A stretch of DNA of 64,000 nucleotides from DASPPM01 sp052143835 (GTDB lineage Bacteria > Pseudomonadota > Alphaproteobacteria > JACZXZ01): the NCBI GenBank assembly GCA_052143835.1, contig JBKQRV010000192.1:3646-67645 (forward strand), in the 5' to 3' direction. Under the pieces are notes generated by a model, which saw nothing but the letters and a program-made list of their open reading frames with translations, was not told where the DNA came from and made no database searches. Below, one piece after another: positions 51,589 to 61,152 of this stretch; position 1 is the stretch's first letter; the number at the start of each line of letters is the position of its first letter. The position numbers and the translations under genes are program-made.

Positions 51589-53232
51589 TTGCCGCTCAAA
51601 ACCGATCCGATCCTGCCCGAGGCTCGGCTCCGTGCCATGAAGCAAGCCGGCTATTGGCGCGACCGCACGATCATCGACTATCTCGACGACCGCATCGCTC
51701 GCTCGCCGGAGCGCGTCGCCATCATCGACGACAACAGCATGACGGGCGAGCGCAGCGTCTTGAGCTACGCCGAGCTCGGCCGGCGAGTCGAGCGCATCGC
51801 CCTCGGCCTTGCCCGGCTTGGCCTCGGACGCGGCGACGTGCTCTCCTACCAGCTGCCGAATTGGTGGCAGTTCACCGCCCTTCATCTTGCCGCCATGCGG
51901 CTTGGCGTCATCTCCAACCCGCTGATGCCGATCTTCCGCGAGCGCGAGCTCGAGTTCATGCTGCGCCTGGCCGAGACGAAGCTCTTCGTGGTCCCCCGCC
52001 GCTTCCGGGACTTCGACTACGCCGCCATGGCCGAGGGGCTGCGCCCGAAGCTGCCGGCCCTGAGCCGCGTTCTGGTGCTGGGTGGGGTGGGCGAGGCCGC
52101 CTTCGAGGGCCTGCTCGACGCCCGCTCCGAGGACGCGCGCGCGCTCTTCGCCGAGCGCCGGCCGAAGGCGGACGACGTGATCGAGATCCTCTACACCTCG
52201 GGCACGACCGGCGAGCCCAAAGGGGTGATGCACACTTCGAATACGCTCTTCAGCAATCTCGAGCCCTATGCCGAGCGGCTCGGCCTGGGTGCCTCCGACG
52301 TCGTGCTGATGGCCTCGCCGCTCGCGCACCAGACGGGCTTCATGTACGGCCTGATGATGCCGATCCTTCTCGGCGGCACGGCGGTCTTGCAGGACATCTG
52401 GAGCGCCGATCGCGCGGCCGACCTAGTCGCAGCGGAAGGCGTCAGCTTCACCATGGCCTCGACCCCATTCCTCTCCGATCTCACCAACGCGGCCGAGCGG
52501 CGGCCCGCGGACTTCCGCAGCCTGCGCATCTTCCTCTCGGCGGGAGCGCCCATCCCGCGCGCCTTGGCGCGCCGTGCCGCCGAGCATCTCGGCGCCCACA
52601 TCGTCTCCGCCTGGGGCATGACCGAGAACGGGGCGGTCACCACGACGCGGCTCGACGATCCGCCGGAGAAGGTCTTCGAGACGGACGGCTGCGCCATGCC
52701 GGGCATGGAAATCCGCACGGTCGGCGAGGACGGGAAGCCGCTCCCGCCCGACCGCGAGGGCCGCCTCCAATGCCGCGGCTGCAGCAACTTCGTCGGCTAT
52801 CTCAAGCGCCCGCAGTGGCATGCGACGGACAAGGAGGGCTGGTTCGAGACCGGCGATCTCGCCCGCATCGACGCCGACGGCTATGTGCGCATCACCGGCC
52901 GCACCAAGGACGTCATCATCCGCGGCGGCGAGAACATCCCCGTCGTCGAGATCGAGGGCCTCATCTACCAGCATCCGGCCGTGCTCGAGACCGCGATCGT
53001 GGCGATGCCCGATCCGCGTCTCGGCGAGCGCGCCTGCGCCTTCGTCGTGACGCGGCCGGAGAGCTCGCTTACGCTCGCCGAGCTGATCGCCTTCCTCGAG
53101 GCGCGCAAGGTCTCTCGCCACTACCTGCCGGAACGGCTCGAGCTGGTGTCGGCACTTCCGCGCACGCCGAGCGGCAAGATCCAGAAGTTCCGCCTGCGCG
53201 ACATCGCCAAGGCGTTCGGCACGGCCGGCTGA
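51589..53232 (+). CDS. AMP-forming acyl-CoA synthetase (cyclohexanecarboxylate-CoA ligase/AliA-like)
   Basis: A 547-residue adenylating enzyme. Motifs are ILYTSGTTGEPKGVMH, AWGMTENGAVTTTRL, GWFETGDLARIDADGYVRIT and the catalytic Lys in PRTPSGKIQKFRLR. The N-terminus (PILPEARLRAMKQAGYW) matches cyclohexanecarboxylate-CoA ligases such as AliA. TTG 51589 is preferred because this conserved segment precedes the first ATG, and AGGAAG lies upstream. It opens a rightward set of beta-oxidation genes. Confidence 0.87.
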   Translation: MPLKTDPILPEARLRAMKQAGYWRDRTIIDYLDDRIARSPERVAIIDDNSMTGERSVLSYAELGRRVERIALGLARLGLGRGDVLSYQLPNWWQFTALHLAAMRLGVISNPLMPIFRERELEFMLRLAETKLFVVPRRFRDFDYAAMAEGLRPKLPALSRVLVLGGVGEAAFEGLLDARSEDARALFAERRPKADDVIEILYTSGTTGEPKGVMHTSNTLFSNLEPYAERLGLGASDVVLMASPLAHQTGFMYGLMMPILLGGTAVLQDIWSADRAADLVAAEGVSFTMASTPFLSDLTNAAERRPADFRSLRIFLSAGAPIPRALARRAAEHLGAHIVSAWGMTENGAVTTTRLDDPPEKVFETDGCAMPGMEIRTVGEDGKPLPPDREGRLQCRGCSNFVGYLKRPQWHATDKEGWFETGDLARIDADGYVRITGRTKDVIIRGGENIPVVEIEGLIYQHPAVLETAIVAMPDPRLGERACAFVVTRPESSLTLAELIAFLEARKVSRHYLPERLELVSALPRTPSGKIQKFRLRDIAKAFGTAG

Positions 53233-53273
53233 GGCGGCTAACCCGAAAATGAATGTGTTCTCTTCACCCTCCC

Positions 53274-53359
53274 CCGTCATTCCCGCGCAAGCGGGAATCC
53301 ATTCTTGGTCCGGTGTCGGGCTTCAAAGATGGACCCCCGCTTTCGCGGGGGTGACGAAT
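53274..53359. repeat. REP-like repeat, copy B
   Basis: It begins CCGTCATTCCCGCGCAAGCG, which holds the hairpin TTCCCGC-GCAA-GCGGGAA, and ends CCCCCGCTTTCGCGGGGGTG, which holds CCCCCGC-TTTC-GCGGGGG. It is nearly identical to the copy at 57191-57277, differing mainly in the centre. It lies between the CoA ligase and acyl-CoA dehydrogenase genes and could act as an mRNA hairpin or partial terminator. Confidence 0.85.
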
Positions 53360-53439
53360 GATCACTGGAAAACATACGGATCGCTTCGCGCTAGTCTCCG
53401 GGCCGGCGCGGAGCGGCAGCCACCCACGGAGGACGCCCT

Positions 53440-54576
53440 TTGATACTGGCCGAGGAGCACGAATTGATCCGCGACACGGCGCGCGAGTTCGCGCGGCGCG
53501 TGCTCGCTCCGCACTCCGCCGAGTGGGAAGCGGCCGGCCGGCTGCCGCGCGAGGTCCTCGGCGAGATGGGAGCACTCGGCCTCCTGGGCATGACCGTGCC
53601 GCCGGAATGGGACGGGACCGGCGCGGATTACGTCGGCTATGCGCTCGCCCTCATGGAGGTCGCCGCGGGCGACGGTGCCATCGCCACCATCATGAGCGGC
53701 CACAACTCGGTCGGCTGCATGCCGATCCTCGAATACGGCAGCGACGCGCAGCGCGAGCGCTTTCTCAAGCCGATGGCGCGCGGCGAGATGCTCTCCGCCT
53801 TCTGCCTGACCGAGCCGCAGGGCGGATCGGAGGCGAGCAACCTGCGCACGCGCGCGCAAGCTCACGGCAACGGCTGGCGCTTGAATGGACGGAAGCAGTT
53901 CATCACCAGCGGGTCCACCGCCGACTTGGCACTCGTGTTCGCGGTGACGGACCCGGCGGCGGGAAAGCGCGGCATCAGCGCCTTCCTCGTTCCGACCGAG
54001 AGCCCCGGCTACCGCGTCGGCCGCATCGAGAAAAAGATGGGTCAGAACGCCTCGGACACCTGCGAGATCATCTTCGAGGACCTCGATCTGCCGGCGGACG
54101 CCTTGCTCGGCAAGGAGGGCCAGGGATACCGCATAGCCCTCGGCAACCTGGAGGGCGGACGCATCGGCGTCGGCGCGCAATGCGTCGGCATGGCGCGCGC
54201 GGCACTCGAGCGCGCCGTCGCCTACGCGAAGGAGCGCGTGACCTTCGGCAAACCGATCGCAGCGCACCAGGGGGTCGCCTTCCGCTTGGCCGACATGGCG
54301 ACCTCGGTTGCCGCCGCCGAGCAGCTCGTGCTGCATGCGGCAGCGTTGCGCAGCGCGGGACAACCTTGCCTGCGCGAGGCCTCGATGGCCAAGCTCTTCG
54401 CCTCCGAGGCCGCCGCGCGCGTATGCTCGGACGCCATTCAGACGCTCGGCGGCAACGGCTACATGGTCGACTACGAGGTCGAGCGCATCTACCGCGCCGT
54501 GCGCGGCGCCCAGATCTACGAGGGCACCAGCGATATCCAGCGCATCGTGATCAGCCGCGCGCTGACTGGCCATTGA
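53440..54576 (+). CDS. Acyl-CoA dehydrogenase (AliB-like)
   Basis: A 378-residue FAD enzyme. It has SAFCLTEPQGGSEASNLRTR, RKQFITSGSTADLAL and the catalytic Glu in AQIYEGTSDIQRIVISR. By position after an AliA-like ligase and before hydratase and BadH-like genes, it probably dehydrogenates a ring or branched acyl-CoA. The start is TTG 53440, with GGAGGA seven bases upstream; no ATG lies near the conserved N-terminus. Confidence 0.88.
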   Translation: MILAEEHELIRDTAREFARRVLAPHSAEWEAAGRLPREVLGEMGALGLLGMTVPPEWDGTGADYVGYALALMEVAAGDGAIATIMSGHNSVGCMPILEYGSDAQRERFLKPMARGEMLSAFCLTEPQGGSEASNLRTRAQAHGNGWRLNGRKQFITSGSTADLALVFAVTDPAAGKRGISAFLVPTESPGYRVGRIEKKMGQNASDTCEIIFEDLDLPADALLGKEGQGYRIALGNLEGGRIGVGAQCVGMARAALERAVAYAKERVTFGKPIAAHQGVAFRLADMATSVAAAEQLVLHAAALRSAGQPCLREASMAKLFASEAAARVCSDAIQTLGGNGYMVDYEVERIYRAVRGAQIYEGTSDIQRIVISRALTGH

Positions 54577-54593
54577 GGGAGTCGGGCCTCGGC

Positions 54594-55598
54594 ATGCGCG
54601 CGGTCTTCGTCGAGCGGTTCGGGCGGCCCGAGGAGCTGAGGCTGAGGGAGGTAAAAAGCCCGCACCCCGGACCCGGCCAGGTGCTGGTCGAGGCGCACGC
54701 CATGGGGCTCAACTATCCCGACCTCATGGTGATCGCCGGCACCTACCACAATCTGCACCCCTTGCCCTTCGTGCCCGGCAAGGAGCTCGCCGGAATCGTG
54801 CGCGCGGTCGGCGAAGGGGTGGAGGGGCTGCGGCCCGGCGACCGGGTGGCGGCCCAGCTCGAGGTGGGCGCCTTCGCCGAGGAGGTCCTGGTCCCCGCCG
54901 TGCAGTGCTATCCCATCCCGCCCGGCATCCCCATGGTGGTGGCGGCAGCGATGGGCCTTGCCTACCTGACCGCCTATTTTGCCTTGACCGATCGCGCGCG
55001 GCTTGCTCCCGGCGAGTGGGTGCTGGTGAGCGGTGCCGCGGGCGGGGTCGGCATCGCGGTGGTCGAGCTCGCCAAGGCGCTCGGTGGCCGCGCGATCGCG
55101 GGCCTCACGACGATGACGAAGGCGGGTTTCGTGAAAGCGCACGGCGCCGACGCCGTCGTCGACCTCTCCGCGGCGGATCTGATGAATACGCTCCGTGCGC
55201 GCGTGCGCGAGATCACCCAGGGGCATGGCGCCGACGTGGTCATCGATCCCGTGGGAGGTAGTGTCTTCGAGGCGAGCCTCAGGACGCTCGCCTGGGGCGG
55301 AAGGATGATCGTCGTCGGCTTCACCTCCGGGGAGATGCCTTCGGTCCGTGCCAATTATATCCTGGTCAAGCACATCAGCGTCACGGGCCTCCACTGGAGC
55401 GACTATCGCGAGCGCGAGCCCAAGCGCGTCGCCGACGCGCAGGCGCTCTTGTTCCGCCTGGTCGAGGAGGGCAAGCTGCACCCGCCGGTGATGGAGACCT
55501 ATCCGTTCGACCGCATCGCGGAAGCGCTCGCGGTCATCGCGGAGCGCCGCGTCATGGGCAAGGTGGCGCTCCTCACCCGCCACGCTAAGGAGGGCTAG
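54594..55598 (+). CDS. NADPH:quinone oxidoreductase-like medium-chain dehydrogenase
   Basis: A 334-residue zinc-independent MDR-family protein. It has GLNYPDLMVIAGTYHNLHPL, PFVPGKELAGIV and the Rossmann segment LVSGAAGGVGIAVVELAKAL. The family comprises NADPH-dependent quinone and enoyl reductases; within a CoA-ester pathway an enoyl-CoA reductase role is also conceivable. ATG 54594 follows the previous stop by 17 bases, and its stop is two bases before the next start. Confidence 0.88.
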   Translation: MRAVFVERFGRPEELRLREVKSPHPGPGQVLVEAHAMGLNYPDLMVIAGTYHNLHPLPFVPGKELAGIVRAVGEGVEGLRPGDRVAAQLEVGAFAEEVLVPAVQCYPIPPGIPMVVAAAMGLAYLTAYFALTDRARLAPGEWVLVSGAAGGVGIAVVELAKALGGRAIAGLTTMTKAGFVKAHGADAVVDLSAADLMNTLRARVREITQGHGADVVIDPVGGSVFEASLRTLAWGGRMIVVGFTSGEMPSVRANYILVKHISVTGLHWSDYREREPKRVADAQALLFRLVEEGKLHPPVMETYPFDRIAEALAVIAERRVMGKVALLTRHAKEG

Positions 55599-55600
55599 CC

Positions 55601-56362
55601 ATGTTCCGGCTCGAGGTTGCCAACCGCATCGCGACACTCGTGCTCGATCGGCCGCCGGCCAATGCCCTCAACGAGGAATGGACCAAGCTCTTCCATGGGC
55701 GGCTCGACGAGCTCGAGGCGCGCGACGATTGGAGCGTGCTGCATCTGCAGAGCGCCTTGCGCCTGTTCTCGGCGGGTGCTGATCTCAAGGACATGCGCGA
55801 GCGCTTCGCGGCAGCGGACGCCGCAGCTCAGCTCAGCCGATCGATCCGCGGCTACCAGCGCCTCTTCGCGCGCATAGAGGCGCTGCCGCGCGTGACGCTT
55901 GCCGAGATCGGGGGGGCCGCGATGGGGGGCGGGCTCGAGCTCGCGCTCGCCTGCGACCTGCGCATCGTCGCGCGCGAAGTGCGGGTCGGACTGCCGGAGC
56001 TGGGACTCGGCCTGCTGCCCGCGGCCGGCGGCACGCAACGCCTCACGCGGCTCTGCGGGCGCGCGGTCGCCTCGCGCCTCATCCTCGGCGCCGAGACCAT
56101 CGACGGTAGTGAGGCGGAGCGGCTCGGGCTCGCACAATGGAGCGTTCCGCTCGCCGAGCTCGCCGACCGTGCGGCGGAGATCGCGCGACGATATGCCGCG
56201 GTGCCGGCCCATGCGGTCGCGCGCGCGAAGCCCTGCATCGCGGCCGCGCGCGATCCGTCGCTCGACGGCTTCGCGCTCGAGGTCAGCAACAGTACGGCCT
56301 TGCTCGAGAGCAAGGAGACCCGCACACTCGTTCGGCACTTTCTCGAGCGCAAGGCCAAATGA
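55601..56362 (+). CDS. Enoyl-CoA hydratase (BadK-like)
   Basis: A 253-residue crotonase-fold enzyme with both catalytic glutamates: GGGLELALACDL and GLPELGLGLLPAAGGTQRL. This is the canonical hydratase of the set, expected to hydrate the product of the acyl-CoA dehydrogenase. It lies two bases downstream of the MDR gene, so the two are cotranscribed. Resemblance to BadK is by context and motif, not proof of the ring substrate. Confidence 0.88.
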   Translation: MFRLEVANRIATLVLDRPPANALNEEWTKLFHGRLDELEARDDWSVLHLQSALRLFSAGADLKDMRERFAAADAAAQLSRSIRGYQRLFARIEALPRVTLAEIGGAAMGGGLELALACDLRIVAREVRVGLPELGLGLLPAAGGTQRLTRLCGRAVASRLILGAETIDGSEAERLGLAQWSVPLAELADRAAEIARRYAAVPAHAVARAKPCIAAARDPSLDGFALEVSNSTALLESKETRTLVRHFLERKAK

Positions 56363-56389
56363 GCCGGCCCCTCCAAGAGGACGACATCC

Positions 56390-57139
56390 ATGGACATGGC
56401 ACAAAAGAGCGTCATCGTGACCGGTGCTGCTTCCGGCATCGGCAAGGCGACGGCCCTGCTCCTCGCGCGCGAAGGGGCCCGCGTCTTCATCGGCGACATC
56501 GATGAGGCGGGCGGGCGGCAGGCGGCGGCGGCGGCCGAGGCGGCGGGGCACAAGGCCGAGTACGCGAAGCTCGACTTGACCGATCCCCAATCCATCGATC
56601 GCTTCGCAGCAGGGGTGCAGGAGCGCGCCGGCGGCCGCTTGGATGGGCTCGTCAATTCGGCCGGATGGGACCAGATCCAGCCCTTCCTCGAGAACCCGCC
56701 GGAGATGTGGGAGAAGGTCGTCGCAATCAACCTCATGGGTGCCGTGCGCCTCACCCGCGCCGTGCTGCCGGCGATGGCGGCCGCGAACAGCGGCAAGATC
56801 GTCAACGTCGCGAGCGACGCCGGCCGCGTCGGCAGCATGGGCGAGACCGTCTACGCCGCGGCCAAGGGCGGGCTCATCGCCTTCACCAAGTCGCTCGCCC
56901 GCGAGACCGCGCGCTATCGCATCAACGTGAACTGCGTCTCGCCGGGGCCGACCGACACCCCGCTCTTCCAGCGCCAACCGGAGAAGATGAGGGAGGCCCT
57001 CACCCGCGCCATCCCCTTCCGCCGCATCGGCACGCCCGAGGAGGTGGCCGAGGCCATCCTCTTCTTCATGAGCGCGCGCTCCGACTACATCACCGGCCAG
57101 GTGCTGAGCGTCAGCGGCGGCCTCACTATGGTCGATTGA
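56390..57139 (+). CDS. SDR-family hydroxyacyl-CoA dehydrogenase (BadH-like)
   Basis: A 249-residue short-chain dehydrogenase. The NAD(P) motif is TGAASGIGKA and the catalytic Ser-Tyr-Lys are in NVASDAGRVGSMGETVYAAAKGG. The NSAGWDQIQPF loop and the C-terminal ITGQVLSVSGGLTM strongly recall BadH, the 2-hydroxycyclohexanecarboxyl-CoA dehydrogenase. It would oxidise the hydratase product. The start may be ATG 56390 or 56396. Confidence 0.87.
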   Translation: MDMAQKSVIVTGAASGIGKATALLLAREGARVFIGDIDEAGGRQAAAAAEAAGHKAEYAKLDLTDPQSIDRFAAGVQERAGGRLDGLVNSAGWDQIQPFLENPPEMWEKVVAINLMGAVRLTRAVLPAMAAANSGKIVNVASDAGRVGSMGETVYAAAKGGLIAFTKSLARETARYRINVNCVSPGPTDTPLFQRQPEKMREALTRAIPFRRIGTPEEVAEAILFFMSARSDYITGQVLSVSGGLTMVD

Positions 57140-57190
57140 GCGGCTGACTCGGGAATGAATGCGCCATTTTCAATGGAATACCGCAATCCG

Positions 57191-57277
57191 CCGTCATTCC
57201 CGCGCAAGCGGGAATCCATTCTTGCTCCGGGATCGGGCTTCAAATATGGACCCCCGCTTTCGCGGGGGTGACGAATA
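57191..57277. repeat. REP-like repeat, copy C
   Basis: It is nearly identical to copy B at 53274-53359, with the same CCGTCATTCCCGCGCAAGCG start and GCGGGGGTGACGAAT end. It lies between the SDR and the last hydratase-like gene. Same orientation as copy B. Confidence 0.85.
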
Positions 57278-57357
57278 CCGAATTGAAAAATGACGGCTCA
57301 TTTCGAGTCAATCTCTGAGCAGGACGGAAGACTGCAACATACGGAGGTCGATGAGCC

Positions 57358-58206
57358 ATGGCACTCAGTCACGACAGGAACCGGATCGATTTCGCAAGCT
57401 ACCGGCCGAAGCACTTCCTGTGGTCGCTCGACGGCAAGGTCGCGACGATCACGCTCAACCGCCCGGAGCGCAAGAACCCGCTGACCTTCGAATCCTACGC
57501 CGAGCTGCGCGACACCTTCCGCGAGCTCGTCTACAGCGAGACCGTCAAGGTGGTGATGATCACCGGCGCCGGCGGCAACTTCTGCTCAGGCGGCGACGTG
57601 CACGAGATCATCGGCCCGCTGGTGCGCATGCAGGAGGCGGGCGACATGCGCGGCCTCCTCGACTTCACGCGCATGACCGGCGATCTCGTCAAGGCGATGC
57701 GCGCCTGCCCGCAGGTCATCGTGGCCGCGGTCGACGGCATCTGCGCCGGTGCGGGCGCCATCCTCGCCATGGCGTCCGATCTCAGGCTCGGCACGGCCCA
57801 GAGCAAGCTCGCCTTCCTCTTCGTGCGCGTCGGCCTTGCCGGCGCCGACATGGGGGCCTGCAACATCCTGCCGCGGATCGTCGGCGCCGGCCGTGCTGCG
57901 GAGCTTCTCTTCACCGGCCGCGCCATCGACGGAAGCGAGGCCGAGCGTTGGGGCTTCTACAACCGTCTTTGCGCTCCGGACCGCCTCGACGCGGAGGCGC
58001 TCGAGCTCGCCCGCGCGCTCGCGGCCGGCCCGACCTTCGCGCACGCCATGACCAAACGCTGCATTCATCAGGAATGGAGCCTGTCGATCGACGACGCGAT
58101 CGAGGCCGAGGCAGAGGCGCAGGCGATCTGCATGCAGACGAAGGACTATGGTCGCGCCTATCGTGCCTTCGTCGCCAAGGAGCGGCCGGTCTTCGAGGGC
58201 AATTGA
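57358..58206 (+). CDS. Enoyl-CoA hydratase-family protein without catalytic Glu
   Basis: A 282-residue crotonase-fold protein. The oxyanion elements GGNFCSGGDVHEI and DGICAGAGAILAMASDL are kept, but the hydratase glutamates are absent (AQSKLAFLFVRVGLAGADMG). Homologues with the LAFLFVRVGL segment occur in aromatic acyl-CoA degradation clusters in my recollection. It could perform ring opening or hydrolysis at the end of the pathway. A GGAGG site precedes ATG 57358. Confidence 0.85.
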   Translation: MALSHDRNRIDFASYRPKHFLWSLDGKVATITLNRPERKNPLTFESYAELRDTFRELVYSETVKVVMITGAGGNFCSGGDVHEIIGPLVRMQEAGDMRGLLDFTRMTGDLVKAMRACPQVIVAAVDGICAGAGAILAMASDLRLGTAQSKLAFLFVRVGLAGADMGACNILPRIVGAGRAAELLFTGRAIDGSEAERWGFYNRLCAPDRLDAEALELARALAAGPTFAHAMTKRCIHQEWSLSIDDAIEAEAEAQAICMQTKDYGRAYRAFVAKERPVFEGN

Positions 58207-58291
58207 CGGAGGCAGGGCGGAGGCGCGCGCGGGACGTCCTAATTCGGCGAGTTATGCACTTGACATATCCTAATGGCCGAAGCCGCCGGCG

Positions 58292-58447
58292 ATGCCGATC
58301 CGGATTAAGTTCGGTTCGCCCACGAGACAGCATGGCGGGAGGATCACCGGGCAGAGCCGAACGGATCGCAGGTTGACCGGGTTGCCGGTGCTGAGAAAGC
58401 CGAGCATCGACTTCGCCAGCTACTGGCAGCGCCATATTGTCAAGTAA
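58292..58447 (+). pseudogene. Short ORF, possible truncated hydratase-like N-terminus at island edge
   Basis: A 51-codon frame ending VLRKPSIDFASYWQRHIVK. Its tail SIDFASYWQRH resembles the N-terminus RIDFASYRPKHFLW of the preceding hydratase-like protein at both protein and DNA level. It runs directly into the A+T-rich segment that starts at about 58440. It may be the start of a related gene cut off by insertion. No strong ribosome-binding site is seen. Confidence 0.3.
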
Positions 58448-59327
58448 CGGGGGTTTCCTTGGCCTCGCTCGAAGCTCGTAAAGCGTTGGACTCTGATGGA
58501 CTAGCCGTTTCTACGCCTTCGTCCACTTCTGATCTGAGCACTTTCTTGTCCAGTCGTGCAGCGATATACCGATATTGAGATAGCATTCTCAGATTCAAAA
58601 GAAATAGATACCGCACTGCTCCACTGACAGCAATAACGGTAAAAAACATCACTTGAATCGCAGCATTAAGATGAACCAGAAACCGCTCACTGTCAGGAGC
58701 ATCATTTTTTAGCATGGAATCAGCATATTTGAAATCCTGCTGAAAAGCTGTAAAAAATAATGCGCTGAACAATGCCACCGAAGCAAAAGCTCCTTGGCGA
58801 GCAAATATCGATAACTGTTTCACATAATCGAACGTCGCCTCACCTGCCGTATCCAAGGCATCTTGATTTAGGCAAATTTTAATTTCGATCGACGAAATAA
58901 AAATTGATAATAATGCCATAAACGTTGTTAATGATCCGACGAAAACTAGATTGCCGTGAGGGAATTCTTGTTGGGAAAAAATTGGTATGGTGATTATTAT
59001 AAAAAACACAAACAATATGGAAGACAAATATAAAGCCAACTCGGATGCTACCCATCTTAAGTATATAACCATAACCAGTAACATAGACAGGTAAATCGGC
59101 CCGCATAGCCAAGAATTTGGATAATTACGAGCGCCGTACTGTGCATGAAAGCTCAGATGAGGGTCTATTAAAATTGGAGGGTAAATCGCTACAAGATAGC
59201 TGAAAGCATAACTTAAGAATAAAAATATCTTTATGTCACTCAATTCAGTTATTAACTGGCGGAGCATGCACCGCCACGCAGTAATCCATTCCCTGAGCCT
59301 CCGTGCAATCTGCATTGGTTTTGGCAT
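58440..59327 (-). CDS. Hypothetical A+T-rich multi-span membrane protein
   Basis: A 295-residue protein with about five membrane helices (FLFLSYAFSYLVAIYPPIL, LSSILFVFFIIITIPIFS, LVFVGSLTTFMALLSIFI and others) and a charged C-terminal tail. It has no motif I recognise. G+C content is far below the rest of the window, marking it as foreign. The start is uncertain: ATG 59327 with GAGAGAAT upstream or ATG 59267 (MLRQL). It lies between the catabolic cluster and an IS1380 remnant. Confidence 0.6.
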   Translation of the reverse strand: MPKPMQIARRLREWITAWRCMLRQLITELSDIKIFLFLSYAFSYLVAIYPPILIDPHLSFHAQYGARNYPNSWLCGPIYLSMLLVMVIYLRWVASELALYLSSILFVFFIIITIPIFSQQEFPHGNLVFVGSLTTFMALLSIFISSIEIKICLNQDALDTAGEATFDYVKQLSIFARQGAFASVALFSALFFTAFQQDFKYADSMLKNDAPDSERFLVHLNAAIQVMFFTVIAVSGAVRYLFLLNLRMLSQYRYIAARLDKKVLRSEVDEGVETASPSESNALRASSEAKETPVT

Positions 59328-59563
59328 TCTAATTCTCTCGGCACAACAAGCCCATCGTAACCGGGATTCCCCAGATGACTCCCGATCTGGCGTTAATATT
59401 CGCGCTTTTCCGGCCTTCCTGCAAGCCAGACGCGAGGTGCAGACGGCAACCGGCATCTTGGGCGGCCTGAACGTTAGCTGAGGGGGCTGATCTCGCCATT
59501 TTCCTCGGCATTTGGCCGCACTCCTCCCGTCGGGCGCTCACGAACGCATGACCAGCGAGGGTC

Positions 59564-60917
59564 TCATGCTGGCGCTGGTGGTGGCTGCGGCCGTAGTTCC
59601 GAGATCAGCCGTAAAATGTCCTGGAACATTTGCCGTGGGGTGGCGACCTCGGTCATCTGGAACACGACGTAGCGACCGTGCCTCACCACCTTGGCGCCGA
59701 TCTTGATGAGCTTCTCACGCAGGCTGGTCAACGACCACGGCTCCGCTGTCTCGGGCATCGCCAGCGCCGCATGAAGTTGCCGAGATTATAAGCGAGCGCA
59801 TGAAGCTCAAGGCGCACAGCGTCGCCAGCGAAGGACTGGCATGAGAGCCGGGTCCATTTAATCGCGCCCTTGCCTTCTTTGATCCATTGCTCACACGTGC
59901 CGCGCTGATTGTACAACGCCACGACGCGGTCCGTCGGCCTCGTCAGGTTGGTGACAATAAAGCCGACGCGCGGATAAAGCTCGCCCTGATGCCACTCGAC
60001 CTTGGCCACCACGCGACGGGGCATCTCCCAGCTCTGCGCCTGATAGCTGAAGCTCGTGTGGAACCACCGCACTTCGTTCGGGGGACGCCCGACCGGACGC
60101 TTGAGCAAGAACCCGATTTTGTCTTGCAGCACCCCATTGGCTGGGAGACGGGTCGTGTAACCCATGCCTTCGGCTTCGAGGAACTCGTAGATATCCGGGT
60201 TGGCGAAGGCCGCGTCGCCGCGGAAATATAGCCGCACCGTTTTGCCTCGCCCGTAGCACGACACGACCGGTTCCAGCACCCCGCGGCAGCCGTCGGCACT
60301 ATGCACGTCCTGGGCCGTAGCGCACAGCGTTCCAGATCGCCAAGCTGGTGGAACACGAACAGCGGGTGGTAGCACGTGCAGTCGAAATGACCGTTGTAGG
60401 CGCTGCTCTCCTGCTCGCCATAGGTCGGGCTCTCGCTCGAATCCATATCGAGCACTATCACTCTTGGCGGTCGCCGTCGGTGCACGCGGTCGATCCACTG
60501 CCCGGACAGATTAGCAAGCGTCGCGAGGTTCTCCGAACGAGTGAGCCATTCCGTCTCGAAACGCCCCATCTCGCTCGCGGATGCCGCAGCATCATGAACC
60601 GCTCGATCGCCAACGATCCACCGCATCGCCGGGTCACGACACAGGCGCTCGGCGTCGTTCACGTCCTCGTAGCCCGCGAGCTGCCCGAACACCGACTGCC
60701 GCAGCAAGCCGACCAGTGCGTGCCGACCGTTCTTGCCCGTGCACGCATCCGCGAGCACCTCGCCCGCCCTCACGGTCAACCCCAGCGCGTTGTCCAGCTC
60801 GCGATACGCCAGCAGTCCGGCATCGGACGTGATCACAGCGCCGCGAAATCGCAGCATCAGACGGCGGTCGAAATCGAGTCTCAACGCCCCGCCAGTCGAT
60901 TCACCCGCCGGGTCCAC
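59564..60917 (-). pseudogene. IS1380-family transposase, frameshifted
   Basis: A DDE transposase read in three frames. The N-terminal part (60917 to about 60305) is GGALRLDFDRRLMLRFRGAV through VIVLDMDSSESPTYGEQE. The middle part continues in another frame (about 60300-59760) with VHSADGCRGVLEPVVSCYG and LYFRGDAAFANPDIYEFLE. The C-terminal part (59758-59564) is EKLIKIGAKVVRHGRYVVFQ in the third frame. Two frameshifts, near 60305 and 59760, therefore break the gene unless sequencing errors are responsible. The family is recognised from these segments together. Confidence 0.85.
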
Positions 60918-61011
60918 GATGACCGCCTCACCCGACCCAAGATAAGGTATTGAATCTTATACCAGAATCGCACAAAACGCACCGCAAATCCGCACATCAT
61001 CCCGGGAATGC
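59564..61011 (-). mobile_element. IS1380-type insertion element, inactive copy
   Basis: It contains the broken transposase and, upstream of it, a terminal segment ending near GGGAATGC at 61011. The upstream 177 bases (60835-61011) recur at 62621-62796, which fixes this end of the element. The opposite end beyond 59564 could not be placed; it probably lies between 59480 and 59564. Confidence 0.7.
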
Positions 61012-61152
61012 GGGCTAAATGTGCAAATTCGGCCAGACGAGTTCGATAAGGTTCAGCGCGTCATATGGGGAACGCGGGATAATTCCGTTTGATCTTATTA
61101 AGATGGGTGAATCTGTTCGCCGCTCCTGGCGCGGGTTCTCGCGCAAATCGAC

